This document shows positions 25,482 to 35,024 of a DNA stretch of 64,000 nucleotides, piece after piece (position 1 is the stretch's first letter; each line of letters starts with the position of its first letter). The translations under genes were made by a program, and so were the position numbers. The stretch comes from Tritonibacter litoralis (GTDB lineage: Bacteria > Pseudomonadota > Alphaproteobacteria > Rhodobacterales > Rhodobacteraceae), in NCBI RefSeq assembly GCF_009496005.1, contig NZ_WIBF01000002.1:213503-277502 (forward strand), read 5' to 3'. Under the pieces are notes generated by a model. The model worked only from the letters and a program-made list of their open reading frames with translations. It was not told the DNA's origin and made no database searches.

Positions 25482-26837
25482 TCAAGTTGTCCGCACCGGT
25501 GTTTTCATGGTCACCAGCTCTTCAGTCATGGTTGGGTGCACCGCTACGGTACGATCAAAGTCTTCCTTTGTTGCACCCATCTTTACGGCAATCCCCGCCA
25601 GCTGGATCATTTCGCCCGCACCCGGTGCGACGATGTGACATCCCAGAACCTTACGCGTTGCTTTGGAGACCACAAGCTTCATCATCACCTTGGCCGCACG
25701 ACCAGCAAAAGACTGCTGCATCGGTTTGAACGAAGTTGCGTAAACCTCGATCGGCTCCTGTTTGGCCGCGTCCTCTTCGGACAGGCCCACGGTGCCCATT
25801 TCCGGCTGGGTAAAGATCGCCGTGGGGATCAGATCATGATCCGGGCTGGTGGGGTTGCCGTTAAACACGGTTTCCACAAAGGCCATGCCTTCGCGGATCG
25901 CAACGGGCGTCAGATTGACCCGGTCGGTCACATCGCCAATCGCATAGATCGAGGGCACTTTGGTCTGGCTGTAGGCATCCACCTTCACCTCACCTTTGGC
26001 GCCCAGTTCCACACCCAGCTCCTCAAGGCCCAGGCCTTTTGAATTCGGTGCACGGCCGGTGGCATACATCACTACGTCAAACAGGGTCTCGTTGCCCTTG
26101 GTGTCGGTAACGCGGATTTTGTCACCGTCTTTTACCATCGCGGTCACATTGGTCTCAACCTGCAGATCGATGCCAGCCTCAACCATGCCATCCGCAACTG
26201 TATTACGCGCCTCTTCGTCAAAGCCGCGCAGGATCTGCGCCCCGCGATAGAACTGGGTGGTTTTGACGCCCAGCCCGTTCATAATGCCCGCAAACTCGGA
26301 TGCGATATAGCCGCCGCCAACAATCAGAATGCTTTCGGGCAGTTTTTCCAGGTGGAAAATCTCATTCGAGGTGATCGCCAGATCGCTTCCCGGGAATTCC
26401 GGAACGGTTGGCCAGCCGCCAGTGGCCACCAGAATATGTTTTGCAGTCTTTTTTGTGCCATCCGCCAGCAGCACTGTATGCGCATCCGCCACGGTTGCGC
26501 GCTGGTCAAAGCTCTCGACGCCTGAGTTGGCCAGAAGCTTGCGATAGATCCCTTCCAGACGGTCCAGCTCTGCGTTCAGCTTGCCGCTGAAGACATCCCA
26601 GTCAAAGCCGTTTTCCGAAATGTCCCAGCCATAGGCACGGCCATCTTCGACCATGCTTGGATATTCGGATGCGTAAACCATCAGTTTCTTGGGCACACAG
26701 CCCCGGATCACACAGGTGCCGCCATACCGGCTCTCTTCGGCCAGGCCAACGCTGGCCCCACCGCTTGCGGCCACACGTGCTGCCCGCACGCCGCCGGATC
26801 CGCCACCGATAACAAACAGATCGTAGTCAAAGCTCAT
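25482..26837 (-). CDS. gor: Glutathione-disulfide reductase
   Basis: NADPH-dependent flavoenzyme that regenerates GSH. 451 residues: FAD motif DLFVIGGGSGGVRAAR (6-21), redox-active pair GGTCVIRGCVPKK (about 38-50), NAD(P) motif ILIVGGGYIASEFAG near 170, ATGRAPN near 265, and the C-terminal dimer motif VAVHPTMTEELVTM with the catalytic His. ATG at 26837 begins this domain; the longer frame is rejected. Cotranscription with hflKC is possible (90-base gap, same strand). The enzyme fits the several GST-type proteins in the window. Confidence 0.95.
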   Translation of the reverse strand: MSFDYDLFVIGGGSGGVRAARVAASGGASVGLAEESRYGGTCVIRGCVPKKLMVYASEYPSMVEDGRAYGWDISENGFDWDVFSGKLNAELDRLEGIYRKLLANSGVESFDQRATVADAHTVLLADGTKKTAKHILVATGGWPTVPEFPGSDLAITSNEIFHLEKLPESILIVGGGYIASEFAGIMNGLGVKTTQFYRGAQILRGFDEEARNTVADGMVEAGIDLQVETNVTAMVKDGDKIRVTDTKGNETLFDVVMYATGRAPNSKGLGLEELGVELGAKGEVKVDAYSQTKVPSIYAIGDVTDRVNLTPVAIREGMAFVETVFNGNPTSPDHDLIPTAIFTQPEMGTVGLSEEDAAKQEPIEVYATSFKPMQQSFAGRAAKVMMKLVVSKATRKVLGCHIVAPGAGEMIQLAGIAVKMGATKEDFDRTVAVHPTMTEELVTMKTPVRTT

Positions 26838-27019
26838 GACTGTCGCCCCTTCAGAAGTCTTGTCGAGGTATCCCACAACGAGACACCAATTGCCATACGC
26901 CCAGTTGGTCGTTTTTGCCCAAGTTTCAACCGCCTGCTGCAAGACCTTTGGTTTTCACGCTGGCTTTTGGTCTCATAGTCGCAAAGATGTGAAGGGGATG
27001 TAAAAAAATCAGGCGTTAG

Positions 27020-27649
27020 TTAGGACACAAAATGGCGCTGCGCCTTGAGTTGTTCTGACCGCGGGCGATCCCATCCGGGCCAATACTGCGACAGCACCGT
27101 CTGGAAACGCGCAGTTTCTTCCCGATCCCGTGTTTCCACAGGAAATTTCATAACGCCGCAGCTGCCATTTGGTCGTGCATATCGGACCTTTACCCTTGCC
27201 CCAAACATACCGCGCCACGTCGAATATGGCACGAACCACTGCACATCCTCCCAATGCAAAAATTGACTATGAGGCCGCTCGGTGGACAGACCTGCATCAG
27301 TGACAACCGTGTGGGCTTTGGCCCCCATCGCTGCGTCAGTGGTTTCTTGCAAGTAGTCGGACAGCAGCTGTCCCTGCGGAGGCCCCCTGCGCAGCCGAAT
27401 TCCACCAGTTTGCGCGCCTCCACGAGTGATGAGAATAAGAGCGGGAACGGCGCAAAGACCTTTTACAAATTCAATAGGTATGCCAGCCCAAACCGCTACA
27501 AATTCGGCCCATAAGTATCCAAGCACCCAAAACAGGATGAACAAGACAACCAATAACCAATGAAAAAGCCTCTTACCTCGAAGGGGCGCAAAAAGCTCGG
27601 CCGAACCACGCGAGTTGCTAAAGACCATCTTATAATTACCTACTATCAA
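27020..27649 (-). CDS. Two-helix membrane protein of unknown function
   Basis: 209 residues. Residues about 25-75 form two hydrophobic helices (LFHWLLVVLFILFWVLGYLW and a second ending in ALILITR), followed by a 135-residue soluble domain with several Trp (HWEDVQWFVPYSTWRG). The layout resembles bacterial PH-like YcxB proteins, but I cannot confirm it. A second ATG seven codons in is an alternative start. AT-richer than gor and rpiA on either side, so it may be a recent arrival. Confidence 0.68.
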   Translation of the reverse strand: MIVGNYKMVFSNSRGSAELFAPLRGKRLFHWLLVVLFILFWVLGYLWAEFVAVWAGIPIEFVKGLCAVPALILITRGGAQTGGIRLRRGPPQGQLLSDYLQETTDAAMGAKAHTVVTDAGLSTERPHSQFLHWEDVQWFVPYSTWRGMFGARVKVRYARPNGSCGVMKFPVETRDREETARFQTVLSQYWPGWDRPRSEQLKAQRHFVS

Positions 27650-27699
27650 ATGTGACTGCGGCCCATCTGAAATACAAATGGCAGGCCGCTTGTCAGATC

Positions 27700-28488
27700 C
27701 TAATCGCTCAAATCTCCAAACAAGTTGTCTTCTTCCATAAAATCCAGACGGTCCCGCTCTTCGGTGCCTTCATTGATGTCGCGGACGATCACGGTGCCAT
27801 CGCCATGGCCGATCACAACGCGGTCGCAGATGTCGATAAAAAGCCCGTTTTCAATAACGCCGGGAATCTGGTTCAAGACCAAGGCCAGCTGGCGCGCGTT
27901 GCCGATGCGTTTCAGGTGGAGATCAAGGATATAGTTCCCTTCATCCGTCACATAGGGCTGCGCACCGTTCATGCGCAGCGTCGTGGTGCGTCCCAGAACG
28001 TCCATGGACACCAGAGTTTCCTCCAAGAGCGCCTGGCTGGCCTGCCAGCCAAAGGCCAGGACTTCGACGGGCAATGGGAACGCGCCCAGCGTGTCCACCC
28101 GTTTGCCTGCATCGGCAATCACCACCATCTGATCTGACGCGGTGGCGACGATCTTCTCTTGCAGATGCGCCCCGCCGCCACCTTTGATGAGGTTCAGATC
28201 GTGATCAAATTCATCCGCCCCATCGATGGTCATATCCAGCCATTTGGCTTCTTCCAGTGAGACAACTTTGAGGCCCAGCTCCCGCGCCAGACCTGCGGTG
28301 CGGGCCGAAGTAGGAACCGCGGTGATGTTCAGACCATCCTCGGCCACCATCTGCCCCAGACAGCGCACCAACCACGCCGCGGTTGAGCCGGTTCCCAGCC
28401 CAACACGCATGCCATCTTCGACCATCTCAGCCGCCCGTTTGGCCGCTACAAATTTTGCTTTGTCTATGGGGGACAGCTCTCCGCTCAT
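27700..28488 (-). CDS. rpiA: Ribose-5-phosphate isomerase A
   Basis: Interconverts ribose 5-phosphate and ribulose 5-phosphate in the pentose phosphate pathway. 262 residues with VGLGTGSTAAWLV (about 29-41), IDGADEFD near 90 (catalytic Asp), KGGGGAHLQEK near 103 and VTDEGNYILD near 185. About 30 residues longer at the C terminus than E. coli RpiA. Monocistronic; same strand as gor but a hypothetical gene lies between. Confidence 0.96.
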   Translation of the reverse strand: MSGELSPIDKAKFVAAKRAAEMVEDGMRVGLGTGSTAAWLVRCLGQMVAEDGLNITAVPTSARTAGLARELGLKVVSLEEAKWLDMTIDGADEFDHDLNLIKGGGGAHLQEKIVATASDQMVVIADAGKRVDTLGAFPLPVEVLAFGWQASQALLEETLVSMDVLGRTTTLRMNGAQPYVTDEGNYILDLHLKRIGNARQLALVLNQIPGVIENGLFIDICDRVVIGHGDGTVIVRDINEGTEERDRLDFMEEDNLFGDLSD

Positions 28489-28877
28489 GGGGCGTGCTCC
28501 GTTACTTTGTGCTCATTGCGTGACTATAGGCGCTGTGCACGCATTGGGCGAGAACTCTTCTGCGCAAGTCATGCAAGTTATAGTGAAATCAACCAGAACA
28601 AGCTCCGTCGTCGTAGGCTGAATTGGGCAAAAGCTCATTGCTTACTTTAGACAACCACAAAGGGCTCCCGCCCACCTGCTGTGGCCTTTTGACAAAGGCC
28701 AACACCGGGCGGTTGGGCCAAGCGCCGCGCAGCCAAGGGCTGCGCGGCGCCCGTCGCTTTGGGCAAAGCCCAAAGCGAAATCCCTCTTGCGCCCTTGCGA
28801 AAAACCGCTACGTGTTTCCGATAGGAAACGTCGCAAACAGACGTCTTGCCTTCTCAAAGACGCCATAGGATTTGGCC
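28489..28877. other. Intergenic region with a multi-hairpin module
   Basis: 389 bases between divergent rpiA and GST starts. The part near rpiA (28489-28650) probably holds its promoter. The remainder is mostly the hairpin module described separately. No gene is supported; open frames here read through the repeats. Confidence 0.55.
28665..28773. repeat. Intergenic three-hairpin module
   Basis: Begins GGCTCCCGCCC and holds three stem-loops: GGCCTTTT-GAC-AAAGGCC (near 28683-28700), GCGCCGCGCAGCC-AAG-GGCTGCGCGGCGC (28722-28750, 13-bp perfect arms), and CGCTTTGGG-CAAAG-CCCAAAGCG (near 28755-28777). The middle stem and its lead GTTGGGCCA match the module at 17585. Confidence 0.65.
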
Positions 28878-29573
28878 ATGACCCAAAACTACCGCCTCCA
28901 CTACGCGCCCGACAATGCCTCGTTGATCATTCGCCTGGCACTTGAGGAAATGAACCTCCCCTATGAAACGCTGCTGGTGGACCGCAGCGTATCGGCGCAG
29001 CGCAGACCCGACTATCTGGCTTTGAATCCGGCCGGGAAAATCCCAACTCTGGAGACACCTGATGGCGTAATCTCCGAAGTGGGGGCGATCCTCTCATACC
29101 TCAGCGAAACCCATGGTCAGATGGCACCGCAAGCGGGCCACGCGGGCCGGCCGGAGTTTCTGAAATGGCTTTTCTTCACCGCAAACACACTCCACCCTGA
29201 TCTGATCATGCAGTTCTATGCGCATCGTTATGGCCCCCAGGAGGCCATGGACCATATCCGAGCACTGACTGCACAGCGTTTGCGGGACCATTTGGCACTG
29301 CTGGACCAGGCGCTGCGACACGCTCCCTGGAGCAGCGGCGAAACCCCGTCCGTTTTGGACTATTACGTCGTCGCATGCCTCCGCTGGGCGACGCTCTATC
29401 CGGTTGGGGAAACAGGCTGGTTCAAAATCGCGGATTATCCACATCTGTTCGCCCTTTGCCAGCAGTTGGAAACGCGCCCTGCAGCGCAGGCTGCCATCAA
29501 AGCGGAGGGCCTTGGCCAAACGCCGTTCTCCGCACCTCACTATGCCAATCCTCCCGAAGGAGTAGCCCTCTGA
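28878..29573 (+). CDS. Glutathione S-transferase family protein
   Basis: 231 residues: thioredoxin-like N domain (LHYAPDNASLIIRLALEEM, then NPAGKIPTLETPDG and the GSH-site SEVGAILSYL) and a helical C domain. The class is not clear; the N-terminal Ser/Asn positions resemble beta/theta-like enzymes. ATG at 28878 is chosen over the TTG two codons upstream. Its stop overlaps the sdaA start (TGATG), so both are made from one message; a shared metabolic role is not obvious. Confidence 0.87.
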   Translation: MTQNYRLHYAPDNASLIIRLALEEMNLPYETLLVDRSVSAQRRPDYLALNPAGKIPTLETPDGVISEVGAILSYLSETHGQMAPQAGHAGRPEFLKWLFFTANTLHPDLIMQFYAHRYGPQEAMDHIRALTAQRLRDHLALLDQALRHAPWSSGETPSVLDYYVVACLRWATLYPVGETGWFKIADYPHLFALCQQLETRPAAQAAIKAEGLGQTPFSAPHYANPPEGVAL

Positions 29574-30946
29574 TGTTCCTTTCCGTTTTTGACATGTTCA
29601 AAGTGGGCATCGGCCCCTCATCCTCTCACACGATGGGTCCAATGGTGGCAGCCGCGCGGTTCCTGGACATGATGCGCGCCGCCCCGTTTGAATGCGCGGG
29701 TTTGCGGGCATCGTTACATGGATCGCTTGCGTTTACCGGTGTTGGCCATGCAACAGATCGCGCCACAATCCTGGGCCTGGGTGGGTTTGAGCCGGATACC
29801 TATGACGACGCCAAAGCGGAGGCTTTTCTGGAAGAGTTGTCACACACCGGTCGCCTGCAGCCGCCGGGCCTGCCAGACCTTGCCTTTGATCCGCAAAAGG
29901 ATCTGCTGTTTGACTATGATCATACGCTGCCAGGTCATGCCAACGGGATGATCCTGATGGCCACAGACTCCCAGGGCGACGTGATCCTGCAGCAAGTGTT
30001 CTATTCCATCGGTGGGGGGTTTGTCCTGACCGAAGAGGAGCTTGCCGCAGGTAAGGCAACCGACGAGGGCGCGCCGATCCCTTATCCGTTCAAAAGCGCT
30101 GTGGAGATGCTGGAGATGTCCAAATCCAGCGGCAAAACCATTGCGGACATGAAGCGGTCCAACGAGATCAAACGCGGCGGCTCTGAAAACCTGACAAAAG
30201 GCACCGCACGTCTGTGGCAGGTTATGAATGATTGCATCAACCGGGGTCTGGAACGCGACGGGATACTGCCCGGTGGTTTGAATGTGCGTCGTCGGGCCAA
30301 GGGGATCTATGACGCGCTGATGGCGGAACGCGGCATGAACCTGACTGCGCCGCATACCATCAATGACTGGATGAGTGTTTATGCCATGGCGGTGAATGAG
30401 GAAAATGCCGCAGGTGGTCAGGTTGTGACGGCACCGACCAATGGCGCTGCAGGCGTACTGCCTGCCGTGCTGCGCTACTATCTGGATCATGTTCCGGGTG
30501 CATCTGAAAAACACATCGAGGATTTCCTGCTGACCGCCGCCGCCATCGGGGGGCTGGTCAAGTTCAACGCCTCTATCTCAGGTGCCGAAGCCGGGTGCCA
30601 AGCAGAGGTGGGATCTGCCTCCGCCATGGCGGCGGCGGGGCTTTGTGCGGTTATGGGCGGCACACCGGAACAAGTTGAAAACGCAGCAGAGATTGCGCTG
30701 GAACACCATCTGGGTATGACCTGTGATCCGGTCAAAGGGCTTGTTCAGGTTCCTTGCATCGAGCGCAACGGTCTGGGCGCGATCAAAGCGGTTTCGGCTG
30801 CGTCCTTGGCCCTCCGCGGAGACGGGGAGCATTTTGTGCCGCTGGACGCGGTGATTGAAACCATGCGCCAAACCGGTGCTGATATGCATGAGAAGTACAA
30901 GGAAACCTCGCTGGGCGGTTTGGCAGTCAATGTACCAAATTGTTAA
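29573..30946 (+). CDS. sdaA: L-serine ammonia-lyase (iron-sulfur type)
   Basis: Deaminates L-serine to pyruvate and ammonia using a 4Fe-4S cluster. 457 residues: beta domain first (MFLSVFDMFKVGIGPSSSH), then the alpha domain with the three cluster cysteines Cys342 (AEAGCQAEVG), Cys384 (GMTCDPVKG) and Cys395 (QVPCIERN), at the same spacing as in E. coli SdaA. Complete and of family length. AAGGAG lies within the end of the GST gene, ten bases before the start, and the start overlaps the GST stop. Confidence 0.96.
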   Translation: MFLSVFDMFKVGIGPSSSHTMGPMVAAARFLDMMRAAPFECAGLRASLHGSLAFTGVGHATDRATILGLGGFEPDTYDDAKAEAFLEELSHTGRLQPPGLPDLAFDPQKDLLFDYDHTLPGHANGMILMATDSQGDVILQQVFYSIGGGFVLTEEELAAGKATDEGAPIPYPFKSAVEMLEMSKSSGKTIADMKRSNEIKRGGSENLTKGTARLWQVMNDCINRGLERDGILPGGLNVRRRAKGIYDALMAERGMNLTAPHTINDWMSVYAMAVNEENAAGGQVVTAPTNGAAGVLPAVLRYYLDHVPGASEKHIEDFLLTAAAIGGLVKFNASISGAEAGCQAEVGSASAMAAAGLCAVMGGTPEQVENAAEIALEHHLGMTCDPVKGLVQVPCIERNGLGAIKAVSAASLALRGDGEHFVPLDAVIETMRQTGADMHEKYKETSLGGLAVNVPNC

Positions 30947-31041
30947 CAATGCGACTGCTCATTCATCGCCTTAAACGGCTCAATATTTCAATCACTCAAC
31001 TTTTGCTTGTTTAAAGATTTTTGCGGCGTTAACGTCGACGA

Positions 31042-31956
31042 ATGACCCAAGACCGCCCTATTTTAGGTATCACTTTAATGCTCGGCTTCTGCGTCATTGC
31101 CCCTATGGGCGATGCGGTGGCCAAGCTGTTGGGGCACACACCGTTGGTGCTGGTCATTCTTGTGCGCTTTGCCTTGCAGGCCTTGTTGTTGTTTCCATTG
31201 ATCAAAATCGGGCAGCGCAATTGGCGCATCCCACGCGCGCTTTGGGGTCTCGTGGCACTGCGCACAGTGCTGCATATGGTTGGCATCGCGGCCATGTTCA
31301 CGGCGCTCAAATATTTGCCCCTTGCGGATGCTGTGGCCATCGCCTTTGTCTGCCCGTTTATTCTGTTGGTGCTTGGTCGCCTCTTTATGGATGAGGATAT
31401 CGGCTGGCACCGGCTTTGGGCCTGTGTCGTCGGCTTTGCAGGCACCTTAATGGTTATCCAGCCCAGTTTTGCTACCGTCGGCTGGCCTGCGCTGCTGCCG
31501 CTGGCAACAGCCGTGATCTTTGCCCTCTTTATTATCACTACGCGCCAAGTCGCCAAAGCAACCGATCCGCTGGGGTTACAGGCGGTGTCTGGTGTCTTTG
31601 CCACGATCTTGATGCTGCCGGTGATCTTCTTTGGCCAGTGGAGTAGCGATGCAGCCTTGCATCTGATCTGGCCGGATCTGTCCCAATCCCTGCTGTTGCT
31701 GGCAATTGGCGTCCTTGGGACGCTTGCGCATCTGTTAATGACCTGGAGCCTGCGCTATGCCTCGTCGACGGCGCTGGCACCGATGCAATATATCGAAATT
31801 CCAGTGGCCACATTGATCGGTTGGCTGGTCTTCAACCAGTTTCCCAACGCGCTGGCGGGCGCCGGTATCGCCATTACTATGGCGGCGGGCCTTTATGCGG
31901 TCTGGCGCGAACAGCGCGACGCGCAACTCACGCCTCAGGCTCAGGCCGCCGAATAA
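31042..31956 (+). CDS. EamA/DMT-family transporter
   Basis: 304 residues with about ten membrane helices in two EamA repeats; conserved segments include MFTALKYLPLADAVAIAFVCP and SLRYASSTALAPMQYIEIP. Similar proteins in this group are annotated as exporters of metabolites, substrate unknown. Distinct from the one at 9468. Its last 29 bases overlap the end of thiN on the opposite strand. Confidence 0.9.
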   Translation: MTQDRPILGITLMLGFCVIAPMGDAVAKLLGHTPLVLVILVRFALQALLLFPLIKIGQRNWRIPRALWGLVALRTVLHMVGIAAMFTALKYLPLADAVAIAFVCPFILLVLGRLFMDEDIGWHRLWACVVGFAGTLMVIQPSFATVGWPALLPLATAVIFALFIITTRQVAKATDPLGLQAVSGVFATILMLPVIFFGQWSSDAALHLIWPDLSQSLLLLAIGVLGTLAHLLMTWSLRYASSTALAPMQYIEIPVATLIGWLVFNQFPNALAGAGIAITMAAGLYAVWREQRDAQLTPQAQAAE

Positions 31957-32605
31957 AAGTATCCACCACCGCAAGCAGATGTTTCTTTGGCAGGATCACA
32001 ATGAGACCCGGACCATCGCTGCGCAACGAACACGGCCCCACGGCCCGGTTGGAGGTGCCGATCTGATGCATCGGGTCCAAGGTCAACCCCTGGATCGGCC
32101 ATTGCAAACCATCAGATACTCCTGTCACGGTGCGCATCGGAAACAGAGAGACGACATCGCCCTCATCCGTTGGCACCGACACAGGATGGCGCAGGTGAAA
32201 AAGGATTTCATGTTCACCAACCAGGATACAGGGGCTCGGATGGGGTTGCATTAAGACATTCAGCGCCGCCAGCTGGTGATCAATCCGCGCGCCCAGAAAC
32301 CCCACGGCCAAAACCAGTGGGACAGAAACGGCCCGCAAAGCCTTGTCAAAATCGGTGGTGTCTTGCTCCGGAACATGCAACAGGCGCGCCGCGCCCAATT
32401 CCGCCTGTGTTCCGGCCGAGATCGAATCTAAATCTCCGATCACAAAATCAGGCGTAACCCCATGTTTCAGCGCGGTATTTGCGCCACCATCCGCAGCCAC
32501 CACCACGGGCGCAACTGAGCGTGCGACCGCCAAGTCATCGGGATCCAGCGCACCGCCCCCCACCAAAGTGACCGGGAAATCCTGTTCAACAATAAGCTTA
32601 TTCAT
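31928..32605 (-). CDS. thiN: Thiamine diphosphokinase
   Basis: Makes thiamine diphosphate from thiamine and ATP. 225 residues with the family pattern: VGGGALDPDDL near 16, VVAADGGAN (36-44), PDFVIGDLDS (53-62), QDTTDFDKAL near 82 and FLGARIDHQLAALN near 104. The C-terminal substrate-binding domain has SLFPM and TSNRAVG. No TPP riboswitch is visible upstream. Divergent from the acidic repeat gene; overlaps the transporter end by 29 bases. Confidence 0.92.
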   Translation of the reverse strand: MNKLIVEQDFPVTLVGGGALDPDDLAVARSVAPVVVAADGGANTALKHGVTPDFVIGDLDSISAGTQAELGAARLLHVPEQDTTDFDKALRAVSVPLVLAVGFLGARIDHQLAALNVLMQPHPSPCILVGEHEILFHLRHPVSVPTDEGDVVSLFPMRTVTGVSDGLQWPIQGLTLDPMHQIGTSNRAVGPCSLRSDGPGLIVILPKKHLLAVVDTFIRRPEPEA

Positions 32606-32742
32606 ACTTCATTTCTGCCAGATTTAGAAACAGGCCACAATCTGAACACAAAATGATACGATCAATTGCACGGATTCGGGCTGAATTTGTCGTTCTGACC
32701 AATATGGTGAACAACATGACTTTGGCGAGGACGAGCTGAGAG

Positions 32743-34929
32743 ATGGTACAGAACAATAAGGTACTAACAGTATCCTACGGGACTTTCTCCTGTACGCTTG
32801 AGGGATTTGAAGATTCCTTTGGCACGATGAAGGCGATCGCCGAGTATTTTCGCGATCTGGCCGCAGATGACCGATATTTTGGCGCAGAGCCGCCGCAACC
32901 GGATGCCGATATGCTGGCGCGTATCGCCCAACGTGAGATCGCACGCCAAGTGGAAGCGCGCACGTCAAACGACGGCATCCACCTGCGCGCAGCCCTGCCT
33001 GCAGAAACCGGCCCCGTGGCGCCGCAGCCAGCTGCCGCCCCTGCCCCAGCAGAACCTGCGCCGCAGCCTTCAGCAGCCGAAGCCAACACCGTTGTCACAC
33101 CCGCAGACCAGACGCCCAGCGAAATGGAACCGGGCGTTGTGGACTTTTTTGGCGACCCAGCAGACGCCGTAGCGCAGTCTGACACCACCGTGGCCCCAAC
33201 CGAAGCTGCGGCAGAGGAAGCCTTCAGCATCGACGGCAGTACCGAAGAGCCCTTTGCGGATGACTTCATTGACGAGGACGAAGAAGACGTCGCAATTGCC
33301 GCCCCGGTCTCTGACGACCTCAAAGAAACCCCGCCGGGCGAGGTGGATTTCTTCGTAGCGCCTGAAGTTGCCAAACAACAAGCTGAAGAAGCCGTTGAAG
33401 AGGCTCCAGTTGCAGAAGAGCCATTCAGCCTGGATGACAGCGTAGAAGAACCATTTGCCGAGGACATCGCAGCCGAAGCGCCGATTGTCGAAGAAACTGC
33501 AGAATTCGAAGTCGAAGAAGACGCCGAAGAAACCACAGAAGAGCCACTGGTTGACCTTGAGCAGATCGCGGCAGTGGTTGCTGCAGATGAAACCGTTGAA
33601 CCGGCGCCAGAAGAGATCGAAGAAATCGTAGCGGAACCGGTTGCAGAACCTGCCCCGGCAAAGCCCGCAGCCAACAGCATCGCTGCGAAATTGCAGCGCA
33701 TTCGCGCGGTTGTTTCCCGCACCCCGGTCGATGAATTCTCCGAAGATCAGCACGCCGACGCCGTCTCAGACAAAGCCAAAGAGGCCGCCGAGGACATCAA
33801 TCAGACGCTCAACGCCGAGACACAGGCCGATGACTTTGCGGACATCGCTGAGCACGAGGGCGAGGAAGACGACAACGATACGCTGATCTCCCGCGCGCTC
33901 GAAGAGCTGCAGCGCGACAGATCATCAGAACAGGATGAAACTGTTGCAGCCGAGCCCGCAGCCACCACAAAGGTTGAACCAGAAGCGGAAGTCGAAGAAG
34001 CAGCCAAACCGCGCCGGGCCCGTGTGATCCGCGTGCGCCGCGGCGTCACCAAGCCAACCGAAACAATTGCAGAACCCGCGGGCCCGCCCTCGACACTCAG
34101 CGACGCGGACGAAGATGATCTGCGCCGCGAGCTGGCTGCGGTTGAGGCGGAGCTTCGCGCCGCAACCCAGGCCGACACCCAGGCTGCCCCCCCTCAAAGC
34201 AACGATACAGTCGCGGCAGATACATCTGAACAGCCACCTATGGCGCAAGATACATCCGACAGCGATGTCTCGCGTCTGATGGCCGCGGCGGACGAAAAGC
34301 TGGATGATCCGGACACAGCCTCTTCGCGGGAAACCTACGGGCATATGCGGGCAGCGGTTGCGGCCGCGCAGAACGACCCGGTCTCTTCCTCTGATGAAGC
34401 GGAAAAAGACTACCGTCAGGATCTGGCCACCGTAGTTCAGCCGCGCCGCCCTGTGGTGCGCCGCAAAGCGCCCCGTCCCACCAGCAACGACAGCCGTCCA
34501 GCGCCGGTCACGGCCCCGTTGAAACTTGTAGCTGAACAACGTGTTTCGGAACCCGAAGCCGCCCCATCTGCTCCGGCCGCGCCAGTGCGACCGCGCCGTG
34601 TCAAAACCGAATCCAAACCCTCTTCGGCCGAGGCCTTTAATGCGGATACGGGATTTGCAAAATTTGTGCAGGAAACCGGTGCCGTTGAACTGCCAGAACT
34701 GCTGGAAGCTGCGGCGTCCTACTTGAGCTTTGTCAAAGGCCAGGACGTGTTCTCACGCCCGGAGCTGATCAACAAGGTGCGGGCAACCGGCACCGAATTC
34801 AATCGCGAAGACAGCATGCGTTCCTTTGGCCAATTGCTGCGCGAAGGCAAGATCGCCCGCCGCCGCAACGGTCGCTTTTCCGCATCCGATCAGATCGGGT
34901 TCCAGCCGCAGGGCCGTGCAGCGGGGTAA
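32743..34929 (+). CDS. Large acidic low-complexity protein with conserved ends
   Basis: 728 residues. The N-terminal 75 residues form a compact conserved-looking region (VLTVSYGTFSCTLEGFED, MKAIAEYFRDLAADDRYFG). From about 80 to 620 the chain is E, A, P, D and V rich with degenerate repeats: EEPFADD, EEPFSLDD, EEPFAED, and PGVVDFFGDP / PGEVDFFVAP. The C-terminal 95 residues (FAKFVQETGAVELPELLEAA, RPELINKVRATG, QLLREGKIARRRNGRFS) look folded and resemble a helical or winged segment. No signal peptide or membrane helix. A scaffold or tether role is inference; I do not recognise a named family. AGAG precedes ATG by a few bases. A terminator follows. Confidence 0.78.
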   Translation: MVQNNKVLTVSYGTFSCTLEGFEDSFGTMKAIAEYFRDLAADDRYFGAEPPQPDADMLARIAQREIARQVEARTSNDGIHLRAALPAETGPVAPQPAAAPAPAEPAPQPSAAEANTVVTPADQTPSEMEPGVVDFFGDPADAVAQSDTTVAPTEAAAEEAFSIDGSTEEPFADDFIDEDEEDVAIAAPVSDDLKETPPGEVDFFVAPEVAKQQAEEAVEEAPVAEEPFSLDDSVEEPFAEDIAAEAPIVEETAEFEVEEDAEETTEEPLVDLEQIAAVVAADETVEPAPEEIEEIVAEPVAEPAPAKPAANSIAAKLQRIRAVVSRTPVDEFSEDQHADAVSDKAKEAAEDINQTLNAETQADDFADIAEHEGEEDDNDTLISRALEELQRDRSSEQDETVAAEPAATTKVEPEAEVEEAAKPRRARVIRVRRGVTKPTETIAEPAGPPSTLSDADEDDLRRELAAVEAELRAATQADTQAAPPQSNDTVAADTSEQPPMAQDTSDSDVSRLMAAADEKLDDPDTASSRETYGHMRAAVAAAQNDPVSSSDEAEKDYRQDLATVVQPRRPVVRRKAPRPTSNDSRPAPVTAPLKLVAEQRVSEPEAAPSAPAAPVRPRRVKTESKPSSAEAFNADTGFAKFVQETGAVELPELLEAAASYLSFVKGQDVFSRPELINKVRATGTEFNREDSMRSFGQLLREGKIARRRNGRFSASDQIGFQPQGRAAG

Positions 34930-34956
34930 CCCGCGAAAAGGACCTGCTAAAACTGC

Positions 34957-34982
34957 AAAAGCCGCGCATTGCGCGGCTTTTT
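34957..34982. terminator. Terminator, bidirectional
   Basis: AAAAGCCGCGC-ATT-GCGCGGCTTTTT, 28 bases past the acidic gene and 43 bases past the DUF2842 gene on the other strand. Confidence 0.9.
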
Positions 34983-35024
34983 CGATTTAAGTCCAGCCAA
35001 ACAGCCAAATAGAATGGCCGCTTT

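Noticed and set aside
31928-31956. Overlap of thiN and EamA transporter ends as a sign of a wrong call
   Set aside because: Both frames are family-like to their ends; a short convergent 3' overlap is common in compact genomes.
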